A stretch of 64,000 nt of DNA from Fremontodendron californicum (taxonomy: Eukaryota > Streptophyta > Magnoliopsida > Malvales > Malvaceae). Each line of letters starts with the position of its first letter. Positions within the stretch are counted from its first letter, which is position 1. The notes under the pieces were generated by a model that had not been told where the DNA came from, searched no databases, and was given only the letters and a program-made list of their open reading frames with translations. The DNA is taken from NCBI GenBank assembly GCA_030761205.1, contig JAULJL010000002.1:21617010-21681009 (forward strand). Reading direction: 5' to 3'. Shown here one piece after another: positions 21,901-32,879 of this stretch. Made by a program: the position numbers and the translations under genes.

Positions 21901-23996
21901 TACTTGTGAAAAATTAAAGAGTTGTCAAATTGATTATTCTACCTTTGTGATTTTTTTTTTACTTAGCCAATTTTTGTCTAACTTTTTAAAAGCCCTAGCT
22001 ACTGTTTGTGAGTCGTTTTCTGAGTCTTAAGTATTTTTACTTTGCTTTTTAAATGATTTTATCAAAGGAAAAATATGTGTTTTGGGAAAACAGTTTTTCA
22101 CCCTGTACTTGTACTTTCTCGATTTTTCTGGGCATTCATCTTTAATCAAAAAATTAAGTCGATTTTTCCCATGTAGTTTTACATGTCCTGAGTCTCCATT
22201 ATTTTTTTTTTTTACATTTCGTTGAATTTTTAAAAATAGGATAAAAATTCGTGGCTTAAAACTGGACAGTGGAGTCAGAATTGAATTTGATGGAAAATCA
22301 TTTTTCTGTTTTGGTTAAGTTACTTAGAGGGGGCTGATTAGGAAGTTTAGCTACTGACTTAGAGTAGTTTCTAAGCCTTTTCAAACTTTAAAAATGATTT
22401 TTTAGGTCTCTGGTTAAGGGTGGTCAAGTTCGGGATTTTAAACTTAGGAAATTAGAGCCATTTAAAAAAGGGTTTAGGCAAGTTTTTATTTTTAATCTAA
22501 GCTTTTCAAAATCACAAAAGTATTTTGGTTTTAGAATATTCAATTTGATATATTTTCCTAAGGTAGCCGGATATCTTTTTAGATATACTGATTTCCTTAA
22601 TTAAAGGAAAAAATACATTTTCATGCGCAGCATTTTTTCATATTCATGCATTTTATATAATGTGATTTTTGCTATGATAATTTCTATGGTGTTGTTATTA
22701 TTTTGATATATATTTTTTGATGTTATATTATTTATTATATGGTTTTGAATATTTCATGATACCCTATGTTTTTTATTTAGTTATTTTTTGTCATATTATT
22801 TAGCATATACTATGTTCATGCATTATTATTTTCATTTTTATTTTCATGCATATTATATGATAGCATTATTTTATATTCCATGTCATTTAAATTATATGCT
22901 ATATCATTCATATTTTCCATGTCATTTAGGACATTTCATTTCATATAGAATATATTATGTTACCTAGGTCATTTCATTTCATTTAGAATATATCATATGA
23001 CTTAGGACATTTCATTTCATATAGAATATATTATGTCACCTAGGTCATTTCATTTCATTTAGAATATACCATATGACTTAGGACATTTCATTTCATATAG
23101 AATCTATTATGTCACCTAGGTCATTTCATTTATAATATATCATATGACTTAGGTCATTTCATTTAGGATATATCATATAAATTAGGATATTTCATTCATT
23201 TAGAATATGCTAAGGCATTTAAATTATATCATATCATTTAGGTTGCATTATATTATTTAGATTTTGCTATGTCATTTTATTTATGTAATGCATATACATA
23301 TTCATTTCTTTTAAATGTTTTCAAAAAAGGTAATTATTTTCAATAAAATAAAGATATTTCCGAGTTAAAATAATTCACTCTGCCGGATTTGCTGGGGAGG
23401 ATATCATCAATTATCATTAATAACGGAATATCTTCTTTAAAATGAGAATGATTCAGAAAGTTTTCCAAATTAATAAAAGTTTTTATATTTTCCACGTTTG
23501 TTGGGGAATATAGGAAAATTTTAAATTTATAAATTCTGGATCATATTCAATTAAAAATGGAATTATTTTTCTTTAAATTGGGAATTAACTTGAAATACTA
23601 AATTTAAAACCGACTTTTTTATCGAGACTTGAGATAACACATGATTAATAAGGTACCGTTTTATACGAGCGTTGTGGGGGTGCTAATCCTTCCCCGCACG
23701 TAACCGAGTCCCGAACCCGTTTCTTTGATTTCTCTGGTTTAAAACGCAGACTTGAAATTGGTTTTAAAGATGTTTTAATTAATTTTTGAAATATTTTATA
23801 AAATCGGTTTTAATAGGTGGCCGATCATACCTAGCTAAAAAAGATTGGTGGCGACTCCATGTCTTTTTCAAGGTCATTTTCAAAACCTTCATTTTTTTAG
23901 AGGAATTAAGTTGACTTTTCGTCGGGTTTTTTTATGTCACGCTTAATGAATAATAAAGTCTTACGATGAGACTTGTTATTTTTTTAGGTTGCGACA
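18976..23996 (+). repeat. LTR B (3' LTR of A and 5' LTR of B)
   Basis: 5021 bp, TGTAGACACC to GCGACA. It is preceded by element A's polypurine tract and followed by a primer site at 24000, so it serves two internal regions. Its sequence is closest to LTR A in start, leader-side indels and three 158-bp units (near 19755, 19913 and 20071). It keeps the ~125 bp near 23515-23640 that LTR A lost. A candidate splice donor GT is at 20885, and a primer-site-like duplicate at 23849-23859. Confidence 0.92.
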
Positions 23997-23999
23997 GCT

Positions 24000-24017
24000 T
24001 GGCGACTCCACTGGGGA
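24000..24017 (+). promoter_or_regulatory. Primer binding site (tRNA-Arg), element B
   Basis: TGGCGACTCCACTGGGGA, identical to the site in element A and three bases after the LTR end. Confidence 0.88.
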
Positions 24018-24985
24018 CAATTAGAGAGTCAGGCCTAGAATTAGTCATGTGTTATCAAAGTCTCGGTTTTGTTGGTTTAATTGGTATTTAATTTTAATTC
24101 CCATATTTCTTAAAATAAGGATAATTTCAAAATTAATAAAATATTTTTAAATATGTCCATATTCATGTGCATACATATTATAATTGTTCTTTGGTTATTT
24201 TGGTGCATATATTCATTTATTGATTAATTGATGATTTATGTTGTTTAATATTGTTGGGGCATTTAGAATAAGGGATATAGAATAGGTGGTGAAAGGTTTG
24301 CTATTTCTCCTCACACACTACACTACGCGTGCATTTGCATATCATGAATCCTATACCCGGGTTCCGTCCTTTTAGGTGGGAGCAAAGTAACTAAGCCTTC
24401 GTGATTAACAATCCGCATGGGCTAGTGAAACACTTTCGGAGTACTAAATTACCTAAGCCTTCGTGATTAACAATCCGCATGGGCTAGGTAAATAGACTCT
24501 AACGAATTGAAACCGTATTTATCGGGGTGCCTTACTAGCCTTCACCGACGACAGTGAGGAACAATTTGGGGCTTTTAGAACTAATTCACCTTCATATAGT
24601 AAACCTAGGCGAAGCCATGCCGGATTTCCAATTAGATATCCCGAAGTTAAGAACACATTGAGGAATATTTCCAATCTTTTTACCTTATATTCTACTTTCT
24701 GAATAAGTTTATTTTTGAAAATCGGACAATGATGAACGTACATCACAATGCCCGTAATAAGTGTTGATATTTCATCCAGAGATGTCATAATGCCAAAATT
24801 TTGTTGGCATCCTCAGGGATAATTATTGTTTTGAATTATATGTTTTTTTTGTATTATTCGTATTTATTCCCGTTACTAATTCATTTTCTTTTTGTTGTTG
24901 TTTTTTGTTTTTTTCATTCTTGTCATCATTTTTGCACATTTGAAAGTTATTGGTCTCGGGATATTATTCAACCGAAAGGGCTTTC
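24018..24985 (+). other. Leader of element B
   Basis: Non-coding and closely similar to the leader of A, with the same duplicated ~61-bp unit (near 24395 and 24456). Confidence 0.7.
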
Positions 24986-26459
24986 ATGGAGGGTCATAGT
25001 GTCTTAGTGGTCGAGAAGCATTTAGAGGTTAGGAAACAATCCGAGAAAGGTCAGCAAGATAATGGGGATTGTTTGAAGATGGGATATGTGTCAGCATTGC
25101 CAGCCGAGGTTGATCTTACTATCAAGAAAAATGATCTCTGGAATTGATGGATATATGGAATCAGTGGAACATATCAGAAAAAGAAGACTTCACTCAATCT
25201 TATGGGAACATAGCACTGTTAGTTCAGGTTAAGGTCAGTGGTGAGGTAATCCGGGCTATGATGCAATTTTGGAATCCCTCTTATCGGTGTTTTACCTTCA
25301 ACCGAGAGGATATGACTCCAACCATAGAGGAATATTCGACCTTGCTACATATTGAAAATGTTATTCCTGACCGTATTTATTTGAAGGATACAAAGACGCC
25401 AGGTTTCAAGAAAAAGGTGTCTAAAATTCTTGAAGTGCAAGGAAATTGGGTCGAAAGCTATGTTGTCTGAAAAGGGGTAAGCTACTGTATATCATGGGAC
25501 ACTTTACGGACCTTAATCCATAGCCATTTGAGTAAGGAGACAGTTAGGAATATTTTTGCTTTGACTATCTATGGTTTAGTTATCTTCCCGAAGACATTAG
25601 GGTCTGTGGATGTAGCGATATTTGATGTTTTCGAGGGGCTTGAGCAAAGAATAAACCCAACCCCGGCAATTATAGCAGAAACAATCAGAAGTGAGCTTCT
25701 GTTCCATTATTGGGAGTATGGGGAGGAGTGAGCTATGCACCACTACTGGTACTGAGACAGTTAGAATCCCGTCAGTTTACTCCTATGACCCATGACCTTA
25801 GTAATTTGGAATTTGCTTATGGAGAAGATGGATATTCGGGAAAGGTCCATGAGATTGTGGTAGCATGGAAGGAAACTCATCGAGTGGAGGTAGCTAGATA
25901 TGCCGACATCGTCACACCTGATTACCTGACATGGAGGGAATTGAGGGTTAATGGTAGGTTGTTGATATCAGATGGGGAAGAAGTTCGGCATTTGAGTTCG
26001 TCGCCCAAGGAAGCACCATCAGAGTTTGAAATCGCAAGGGCAAAATTTGAAAAGGAAAAGGCTCAAATGAGCAAGGAAATTGCCCGATTGCAAGAAGAGC
26101 TTGAGGATATTAAAAATAGGGAATCAGCCCGAGAAAGAGAAAAGGAAAAGATCAAGAGAGAGCGGGACATTGATAAAAGCGATCTTCAAGAATTACACTT
26201 GCAGAACAAGAGGTACCGTTTCGAGCTCAAATTCGATAGGACTCTCAAGACTTCCGGGGAATGGGAACAAGAAGTCAGAAACCTCAAGACGGAGAAGAAC
26301 TATTGGGCAGAAAAAGGAAAACATGAGGAAGCCTAAGCCAATCAACTGGAGAAACAAGCTAAGGAAAGCTTATATAGTGATACTTCTGCTGACATGTCAA
26401 AGGGTCATGAACAAGTAGGGATCAGATGGAAGAGCAAGACAGTCAAAAGAGGACAGTGA
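24986..26459 (+). pseudogene. Ogre ORF1, element B, broken and internally deleted
   Basis: ATG at 24986 (CTTTCATGGA). The N-terminal motifs match A (DIWNQWN, FWNPSYRCFTF, DMTPTIEEYSTLLHIE). A one-base loss near 25138 (GATCTCTGGAATT versus GATCTCCGAGAATT) shifts the frame, and TGA at 25468 stops it. About 275 bp present in A (about 7565-7845) are missing at about 25690. The coiled-coil C-terminus is open from 25710 to 26336. The lesions differ from those of ORF1 in A, so ORF1 decayed independently in the two copies. Confidence 0.8.
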
Positions 26460-26915
26460 AAAAGTCCAAGATCTAAGGGCGTTACTATAGGATTAGTATT
26501 TTGTAATAGCATTTTTAGGAGAGACAGATTATCATATTGTCTTAAGAAGGGATCTTTTCTTTGATGTATTTAGTTCCAGGAAATCAATGAAAGACCATTT
26601 GGTTGGAATTATCCCAGGGCCAATACTTTTAAATGCATTCATCATTCATTTGTTCTTTCTTTTATATATTTCATTTTATTTGTTCATTCATTCATTTATA
26701 TTCATATTCATATTCATATTCATATTCATATTCATAATCATTCATTCATTTATTCTTTATAAATTGTTCATACACTTAGTCATTTATTTATTTGTCCATT
26801 CATTTATTTTTTTATAATTAGTCATTGAAGTTCATACACTTAGTCATTTACTTATTTGTTCATTCATTCATTTTTCATAAAATAAAATAAGAACTGTGTC
26901 AATAATTTCTAATCC
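26460..26915 (+). repeat. ORF1-gag spacer with ATTC microsatellite, element B
   Basis: Non-coding. A tract of TTCATATTCATATTCATATT and TTCATTCATT runs over about 26637-26880. It is longer in the TTCATA part than the tract in A. Confidence 0.75.
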
Positions 26916-27985
26916 ATGATTTTTAAAACTAAAGGTACAACTGGTCGCACTCAGAAAGAATTAGACTTTCGACACCCTTACAATACTCGATCTCAGGCAA
27001 GAGCTATAGAGAACGATCAGCTAGCTAAAATTTAAAGGATGGAAAGATTGCAGAAAGAACTGCAGGAATAGGTAGCTAAGTCTCAAGAGGAGACACGAGA
27101 ACAGATGACAAAACTCATGGAGATGATGAGTACCATGATGAGGCAGAAGTGGCCAGGAGAAAATTCAGTTATCGGAATGGGAGCAGTGAACCAGGAGGAT
27201 GGACCAGAGGTAGTACAGAAAAATGGTCAGACATCCCAACCAATGGGAAATGAACTTCCAACAGGGGCAACATCCTATATTTACATCCAACCAGCAGCTG
27301 AAGCAAAAAATTTCGATCCTAAAAGGGGTAATATCGGAGCTGATCCAATTGAGGTCGAAGTTCCAGACTTTAAAGAAATGGCAGAAAAGGAAAGGAAAAA
27401 AATGACTGAATTGAAGATGGTCGAAACTACTGAATCTCAGAAAAAATATCAGCTGCTGGAAGAAAGGTTAAAAGTAGTTGAAGGAGCAGAGTTATTTGGC
27501 AGTCTGGATGCCAAAGAGATGAGCTTAGTACATGATCTAGTAATTCCCCCAAAGTTCAAAGTACCAGACTTTCAAAAGTATAATGGGACCACCAACCCAT
27601 CAGCTCATCTGACCATGTATTGCAGAAGGATGATGGGGCATGATGATAATGAGAAACTGCTTATTCATGGACGGATTTGGCCAGGGCTTTCCTGGAATAT
27701 TATAAACATGTGTCTGACATGGTACCTGATAGGATGTCGTTATAGAATATGGAAAAAAAAGTCCAACAAGAGCTTCAAAGAATACTTGCAGAAGTGGAGG
27801 GATCTGGCCACACAAGTGCAACCCCCTTTAACTAGCTAAGAAACCACAGTGCTTTTCATCAACACCTTAAAGCACCTTATTATGACAAATTGGTGGGAAG
27901 CGCCACCAAGGACTTTGCTGATATGGTGATTTCTGGTGAAATGATATAGTCCGCTATTAAAAACGGGAAGATGGAAGGGGGTGAG
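26916..27985 (+). pseudogene. gag: gag 5' part, element B, interrupted by the LOG element
   Basis: ATG at 26916. It is open from 27105 to 27839 with the capsid-core motifs FKVPDFQKYNGTTNPSAHLT. About 78 bp are deleted at about 27668, removing the SATRWYNQL segment. A TAG at 27743-27745 is at the same codon as the TAG at 9950 in A, while C has CAG there. Gag resumes after the insertion at 34369. Confidence 0.85.
27981..27985 (+). other. Target-site duplication, left copy (LOG element)
   Basis: GTGAG immediately before the LTR, repeated at 34364-34368. The unoccupied site in element A reads GGGGGTGAATCTGCTACC (10190 region), which confirms that the two gag halves were once contiguous. Confidence 0.95.
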
Positions 27986-29469
27986 TGATAACTCGTATAA
28001 TTATATAGTTTTTAGTTATGTTTTATTATTGTTTTGTGTCAAATACGAGTTATTATTGTTTAGTCTAATTGTGTTTATGATCTTTTATATTTTTATGTAA
28101 TTTGGTGTTTTTCACAAGTTTCTTTGAGTGATTTCAGATTACTAGAATTAAGGGCAAATCCAGTTCAGTTCCAGTTCCGACACCGTTTACCATATCAGCT
28201 ATATCTCGAGTTTCACTGAAGCAATAAGGCTGAAATTTGTAGCCATGCAAAGCTAAGAGGCATATCTATCTTTTTCATGTTTTACACTTCTTGAAACGGA
28301 GTCGTTTTCCCTAGTGAAATCGACCATCAAGTTGGCTGATGTGCAATGACGTCTGTGCTGACCTGTTTTCGTATTTTGCCCATATCTTCTTATCCACATC
28401 AGCAAATGAGCTGATTCTAACGGCTATGGATCCGTAACTGATAGGGGTATATTTTTCTAGAAGACAATTTTATCAGATCGAGCCTCCAACATTGACAAAA
28501 TCGACCATCAAGCTGGCTGATCAGAATTGTCATACAATATGACGAAAATTGTTAGAAAAATGCACCCACCTATTATACCTACCTTTGAAATTTGTAAAGC
28601 TTGTCTCTTGTCATTTAGCCCTCCAAAATGTGTATAAATAGAGGGCCTTGGATGAGTATTGGGATACATTGATACATTGGTAGGATAGCCATTGTAATAA
28701 AATTCTCTAAGTTTTCTTTTTCTTTCCTTTCTCTAGTTTTCTTTTTCTTCTTACATTTCTTTTCATTTTATTCATATCTAGTATGTGTTTCTAATCATAT
28801 TGTTGAGGTGATGAGGTGAAGCTCTTGGTAAATGCTAAGGTTAGTCTCTTAAACATGAGCTAAAATGAATCATCATTTATAAGCACTAGCATAGATAATA
28901 TTTTCTTTTGGTTTAAAATCATACTTGCAAAGTAGAGATCTTGATTCATTATTGACAATGAAAATGGCACAGTAAATGCTTGGTTTCATAACCTTGATTT
29001 GTTGTAGACATATACCTTGGCATAAGGAATGCTTGGACTCTTTTTATGAGTTTTGAGGACACCAAATGAACATAATATCATATGCTATGGACGTTGGACA
29101 ATTTGGACTGAATTGCTAAACCTTCCGATTGGAACCTCCCTTATGTGTGGATTTCAATTGTGTAATAAAACAAGATTAATCTTAGCATAACACCAAGAGT
29201 GGATTCTCTAACCTCAACATCCTTTCTTATTGTTTTTTATATTTTGTTTAATTTCTTTTATGTTATTTTATTTATTTTGTTCTCTAATATCTTGTTTATT
29301 TTGTTTTGTTGTTGATTCCCTAATATCTTGTTTACTTTCTTTTTCTTATATATTTATAAACTTATACTTACTAATACGCTTCCCTGTGGTTCGACCTCGG
29401 ACACCCGAGAATTTATTACTTGAACATAACCTGCACTTGGGTTTACAACTCTTAATTGAGTTACCATCA
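27986..29469 (+). repeat. 5' LTR of the LOG element
   Basis: 1484 bp. It contains a TATA box (TATAAATAGA at 28633-28642) and a possible polyadenylation signal AATAAA at 28696-28701. The short AT-rich ORF near 29230-29520 is incidental. Confidence 0.95.
28633..28642 (+). promoter_or_regulatory. TATA box in the 5' LTR of the LOG element
   Basis: TATAAATAGA, 648 bp into the LTR, with the identical copy at 33527-33536 in the 3' LTR. It is a canonical plant TATA box and places the transcription start near 28665. Confidence 0.75.
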
Positions 29470-29475
29470 AGTTTT

Positions 29476-29493
29476 TGGCGCCGTTGCCGGGGA
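29476..29493 (+). promoter_or_regulatory. Primer binding site (tRNA-Asp), LOG element
   Basis: TGGCGCCGTTGCCGGGGA is complementary to the 3' end of plant tRNA-Asp (ending CGGCAACGGCGCCA). It is perfect over all 18 bases. Athila- and some Tat-type plant elements use this primer, which is different from the tRNA-Arg of the surrounding Ogre copies. Confidence 0.92.
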
Positions 29494-29535
29494 GGCAATA
29501 CTAAGTATATAAGTTTATAAGTATATTTATTTTTA

Positions 29536-29695
29536 TTGGCTGGTTATACCGCCTAATTTGTATATTAACTTTGATTTATTTTGGCTGGTTATACCGCCTA
29601 ATTTTCTATATATTTATATTTATATTGTATATTAACTTTGTTTTATTTTTATTGGCTGGTTATACCGCCTAATCTGTATATTAACTTTGTTTTAT
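29536..29695 (+). repeat. Three-copy repeat in the LOG element leader
   Basis: TTGGCTGGTTATACCGCCTA occurs at 29536, 29581 and 29652, each followed by a variant of TGTATATTAACTTTG. It lies just after the primer site. The role is unknown; it could be part of a structured leader. Confidence 0.85.
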
Positions 29696-29699
29696 GCTT

Positions 29700-30448
29700 G
29701 TTTGGCGACGTGATTTTAGATCTCGTCGTTTAGTTAGATTTTATTGTGAAACTTTTTCAGGTAATCTTTCTAATACAACTCCTACCATGTGCACGATGGA
29801 CGTGTAACGGTAAATGTCGTTCTATTGGGATTCCGTCCTCTAATCGAGATGATAAAAATTGAATTCATTAAGGATGGACTGAGTAAGGAGAATTTGGATA
29901 ATATCCAACCTTCTCTTGAGACGCATCCTAGTGGAGACGTACAAAGAGAAATTCTTGATTTATGGCTGCAATTCCAAAGGGAATGACAACATCTTGGGAA
30001 TCTGATGTTAAAAGACCCTGTTTGCCAGCTTGTAAGAAAACTGGATTGGAAGCATATCCTCGACTCATAGAAGGCGTTTAAGCCGTTTCTGGACGTAAAA
30101 CCAGAGGAAGATGTGAGCCACAGTCACAACTACAATAAATGACTTCTTAGCTTTTGGTTTGATTTGCAATAACTTCATTTCGGTTTAATTTACGTGTTGT
30201 TCGATTTGTGTAATTATTCTCGATTTTTTTTTTTTTTTTTTTGCATTGGTCTTTTACGGTTGATTTTTCTTCTCTTTTTGATTTTCTTCCTGAAATCACG
30301 CAAAAATCTTTTGTTAGGTTAACATTTTCTTCTGACAGGTCAGATACACTTTCGGCGACATTATTACTCTTGTCTGATTCACTACTCAGTCCTCTATATA
30401 TTACACCATGTACTCATTCTCTTTCAGGCACTCGAAAAAGAAAAAAAA
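29700..30448 (+). other. Leader and LOG upstream region in the LOG element
   Basis: No convincing gene. A 65-codon frame at 29789-29986 starts at GTG, not ATG, and matches nothing I recognise. A run of 19 T lies at 30224-30242. The last 200 bases look like a host promoter or 5' UTR, with a TATA-like TATATATT at 30395-30402, 47 bp before the LOG start codon. A TCTCTTTCAG sequence just after it (30417-30426) could serve as a splice acceptor. The boundary between element and captured sequence is probably in this stretch. Confidence 0.5.
30395..30402 (+). promoter_or_regulatory. Candidate TATA box upstream of LOG
   Basis: TATATATT is 47 bp upstream of the ATG. If used, LOG could be transcribed independently of the LTR promoter. 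Such strings are common in AT-rich DNA, so this is a candidate only. Confidence 0.35.
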
Positions 30449-31096
30449 ATGGAAAGTACTTCGTCCCAGCGCATTAAAAAAATTTGTGTCTTTGGAGGTG
30501 CTTATCCAGGGAAAAATAACATATTCGCTGATGAAGCCATAAGAGTTGGAGTAATACTTGCCCAACAAAAGATCCACTTGATTTATGGAGGCGGTAGTAC
30601 GGGTTTAATGGGAGCAGTCGCTACAGCAGCACACGCTGGAGGAAGTCCAGTTCTAGGAATCGTGCCAAAACTATTCACAAATTTTTGTGGACCTACCGTG
30701 GGTAAAGAAATACAAGTCTGGAGTATCCCTGAACGGATGACAATCATGTACCATTCTGCCGATGCATTCATCGCTTTACCAGGAGGTCTGGGTACATTGG
30801 AAGAAATAGCTTGCGTGGCTTCTTGGTCATCTTTGGTCACAAATAAGAAACCCATTGGTTTGCTTAATATTAATGGTTATTTTAGTAATTTGCTTTCATA
30901 TTTAGATAATGCTGTGGATAATGGATTCATGTTTTCAGAGGCAAGGAGAACCATAATTTATGCTACAACCATTGAAGATTTACTCAAAAAGCTACAAGCT
31001 TATGAGTGTTTATCTGCTACGGTTGTTTCGCAAACGCTCGGAAAAAGAAAAAGAGATATGGACGAGCAAGGAGTGGATTGCACTTTGTCTTTGTGA
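30449..31096 (+). CDS. LOG-like: LOG-type cytokinin riboside 5'-monophosphate phosphoribohydrolase, intronless, captured by the LTR element
   Basis: 215 codons, ATG at 30449, TGA at 31094-31096. LOG enzymes hydrolyse cytokinin nucleotides to the free active base plus ribose 5-phosphate in the cytosol. The family fingerprint is complete. It shows KICVFGGAYPGK (11-22), YGGGSTGLMG (46-55), catalytic Arg96 in ERM, DAFIALPGG (105-113) and the PGGxGTxxE motif at 111-119 with Glu119. KPIGLLNINGY follows at 134-144. Length is normal for plant LOGs (about 210-230). Departures are FGGA for the usual FCGS, Met97 where LOGs have Lys after the Arg, and a basic GKRKRD tail (198-203). Plant LOG genes normally have several introns. 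This one has none, fitting capture of a spliced transcript. It sits where an LTR element would carry gag-pol, on the same strand as the LTRs. The frame is intact although all surrounding Ogre genes are broken. The family call is firm. Activity in the plant is not shown by sequence. Confidence 0.95.
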   Translation: MESTSSQRIKKICVFGGAYPGKNNIFADEAIRVGVILAQQKIHLIYGGGSTGLMGAVATAAHAGGSPVLGIVPKLFTNFCGPTVGKEIQVWSIPERMTIMYHSADAFIALPGGLGTLEEIACVASWSSLVTNKKPIGLLNINGYFSNLLSYLDNAVDNGFMFSEARRTIIYATTIEDLLKKLQAYECLSATVVSQTLGKRKRDMDEQGVDCTLSL

Positions 31097-32870
31097 CATT
31101 ATCTAACATTTTGCTTGTTGTGTCTCAGTTATAATAAGTGGTTAGCAACCTCTGCAGGTAATATCTCCAAAATTCTACCTTTAAAATTTGACATTGGGGA
31201 CAATGTCATATTTTAGTAGGGGGTAAGGGACATATTTCGCTAATTTAAAAAAAAAAAAAAAAGTTTGTTGTGTTTTAAGCAATTTAGAAGTATTCATTCT
31301 GAACAAGGTCTGAGTAAGGGAGACTTGAGACATACCTTATCAGTTTGATTTAATCTTCTTCAAAAAAAAAAAAAAAAAAGCATGTTTAGACTTAGTGTGT
31401 TTTTAATGTGTTCTAGTTCCTTTTTAATACAATGATGAGATATGAATTGCATAAGTCTAAAACAGATTTATTAGTGAGAAGATTGTCATGAGAATTGAGC
31501 TTGATGTCAACCTTTTTATGAGCCAATGTTAATATGATATGTTGATTGAGAAAGAAGCATGTTTAGACTTAATCTGACTTGTATAATCATCCTTGTGAGT
31601 TTTTGAGCCTATAATGATTGATGCATTATACAAATCAATCTAATTTCTTTCTTGAGTGCTCTTATGATTACATGATTCTCTAGAACTTGCTTTAAACCGT
31701 TTGAGACTATATTGATACATGTGACAACATGAATATGATAGAGGCATTAGGATTATAACCAGAGCCAAACAGTCATCCATTATTAATGTTCTAAGAGAAC
31801 ATCCCCACTAGTGAGCCAATTTTGAGCCTACATTAAATATGCTGTTTTATTGGTAACCACAACTTACACCTAGCCTAAATATACTTATATCCTTACCCTT
31901 GTTCTAAAGATGGATTATATATTTTGAGACATATTACAAAAAACAAGGGATATTTTTAGTTGAAAATTTGGGTTAGAAACAAAAGATAAGTGTGGGGGAA
32001 GAAAAGAAAAGAAAAAGTCAAGAGAAAAAGAAAGGGATCATTGTTAAATACATTCCCATTTTCAAAAAAAAAAAAAAATCTTCTCTTGAACTTCTAGTTA
32101 AAGTAAAGAAAAAGATGTTACAAAGTTGGTTAGAATGATGCAAAGGCTCAACATGAATATTTAGCCTATGTTATTATGTGCTTTATAAGAGTTTTGAGAA
32201 GTTTTATTTGTATGATCTTTTTATGTCTCTAAACTCTATGAACTCTTTGGAACCTTTGTGATATCTTTATCCTTTTGTTCTTTAACCACATTATAACCCT
32301 TTGGCCCCATTACAACCTTGAATAAAGACCTCTTGATTTATGAAGTTGTATGATCTAAATAGTGGAGAATAGGTGGACAAGCAAGCATATGGTAGAAGTG
32401 TTTTCATGAGATTGATTGAGTGTAAACACTTTACCACTACTTTAAAGAGTGAAAATCAAGAGAGTATCCCATGTGAGAAGTTGAGATTAAGTTTGAATAT
32501 GCACTATTTTGATTGAAATATGTTATGTTAATATTGGCTTAACTCATTTATTTACATTCAAGCAAGATTTTTTGTGAATTTCTTTAAGCTATTGATTAGT
32601 TTTTAAGACTTGTCCAATGATTATCTCTAATTTATATTGGAAGGATTAGTTATAATTATTATTTTTAGTTTTTCTTATGTCTTCAATGTTTGTGGGTATC
32701 GTCCTAGTAAACCCTCACGAGACTAAACTCGTCCACTAGGGACACCTAGGGGTTTAAAGGCTTGTGTCACATGCTAAGTGCCACCGTGATTTCCTACGAA
32801 AATGGATTAGATTAGATTTTCTTATTTTATTTTTATTGAGTCGTTGCTAGGGACTAGCAACAATCTAAGT
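31097..32870 (+). other. 3' non-coding region of the LOG element
   Basis: No reading frame is supported. It contains a perfect hairpin (31190-31207) and A-runs at 31247-31262 and 31362-31379. A TAAGTGTGGGGG motif at 31987-31998 is followed by a long purine stretch and resembles the true polypurine tract. GGGGACAAT and TAAGTGTGGGGG strings are common in the 3' part of plant Athila/Tat elements. Element-derived sequence therefore seems to resume within about 100 bp of the LOG stop codon. Confidence 0.6.
31190..31207 (+). repeat. Perfect hairpin after LOG
   Basis: GACATTGGGGACAATGTC has a 7-bp perfect stem with loop GGGA, 94 bp after the LOG stop codon. Confidence 0.75.
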
Positions 32871-32879
32871 GTGGGGGTG
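32871..32879 (+). promoter_or_regulatory. Polypurine tract, LOG element
   Basis: GTGGGGGTG lies directly against the 3' LTR, within the string CTAAGTGTGGGGGTG. It is the likely plus-strand primer. Confidence 0.75.

Larger units (their letters stand above)
969..23996 (+). mobile_element. Element A: full-length, decayed Ogre/Tat Ty3-gypsy retrotransposon
   Basis: About 23 kb from LTR A to LTR B. The order is LTR, tRNA-Arg primer site, leader, ORF1, spacer, gag, protease with G-patch, intron, RT, RNase H, second (archaeal-type) RNase H, integrase, long 3' region with tandem repeats, polypurine tract, LTR. Long LTRs, an extra ORF1 upstream of gag, a spliced intron before RT and a dual RNase H are the known hallmarks of the Ogre/Tat lineage. 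Every ORF carries stops or frameshifts, so the copy cannot encode its own proteins. The right LTR is followed directly by another primer binding site and a second internal region, so A and B share an LTR rather than being two separately bounded insertions. Confidence 0.93.

Noticed and set aside
29230..29520. Hydrophobic ORF in the LOG element LTR (also 34124-34426)
   Set aside because: T-rich LTR sequence running across the LTR end. Its product is low-complexity and it is not a domain I recognise.
29789..29986. 65-codon frame upstream of LOG as a gag remnant
   Set aside because: It begins with GTG. The nearby ATG at 29787 is in another frame and stops after six codons. No Gag motif is visible.
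30241..30477. Frame overlapping the LOG start
   Set aside because: It overlaps LOG in another frame, starts without ATG and follows the T-run. It is best read as upstream untranslated sequence.
30583..30855. Minus-strand ORF within LOG
   Set aside because: It is antisense to an intact, well-conserved enzyme gene and has no family features.
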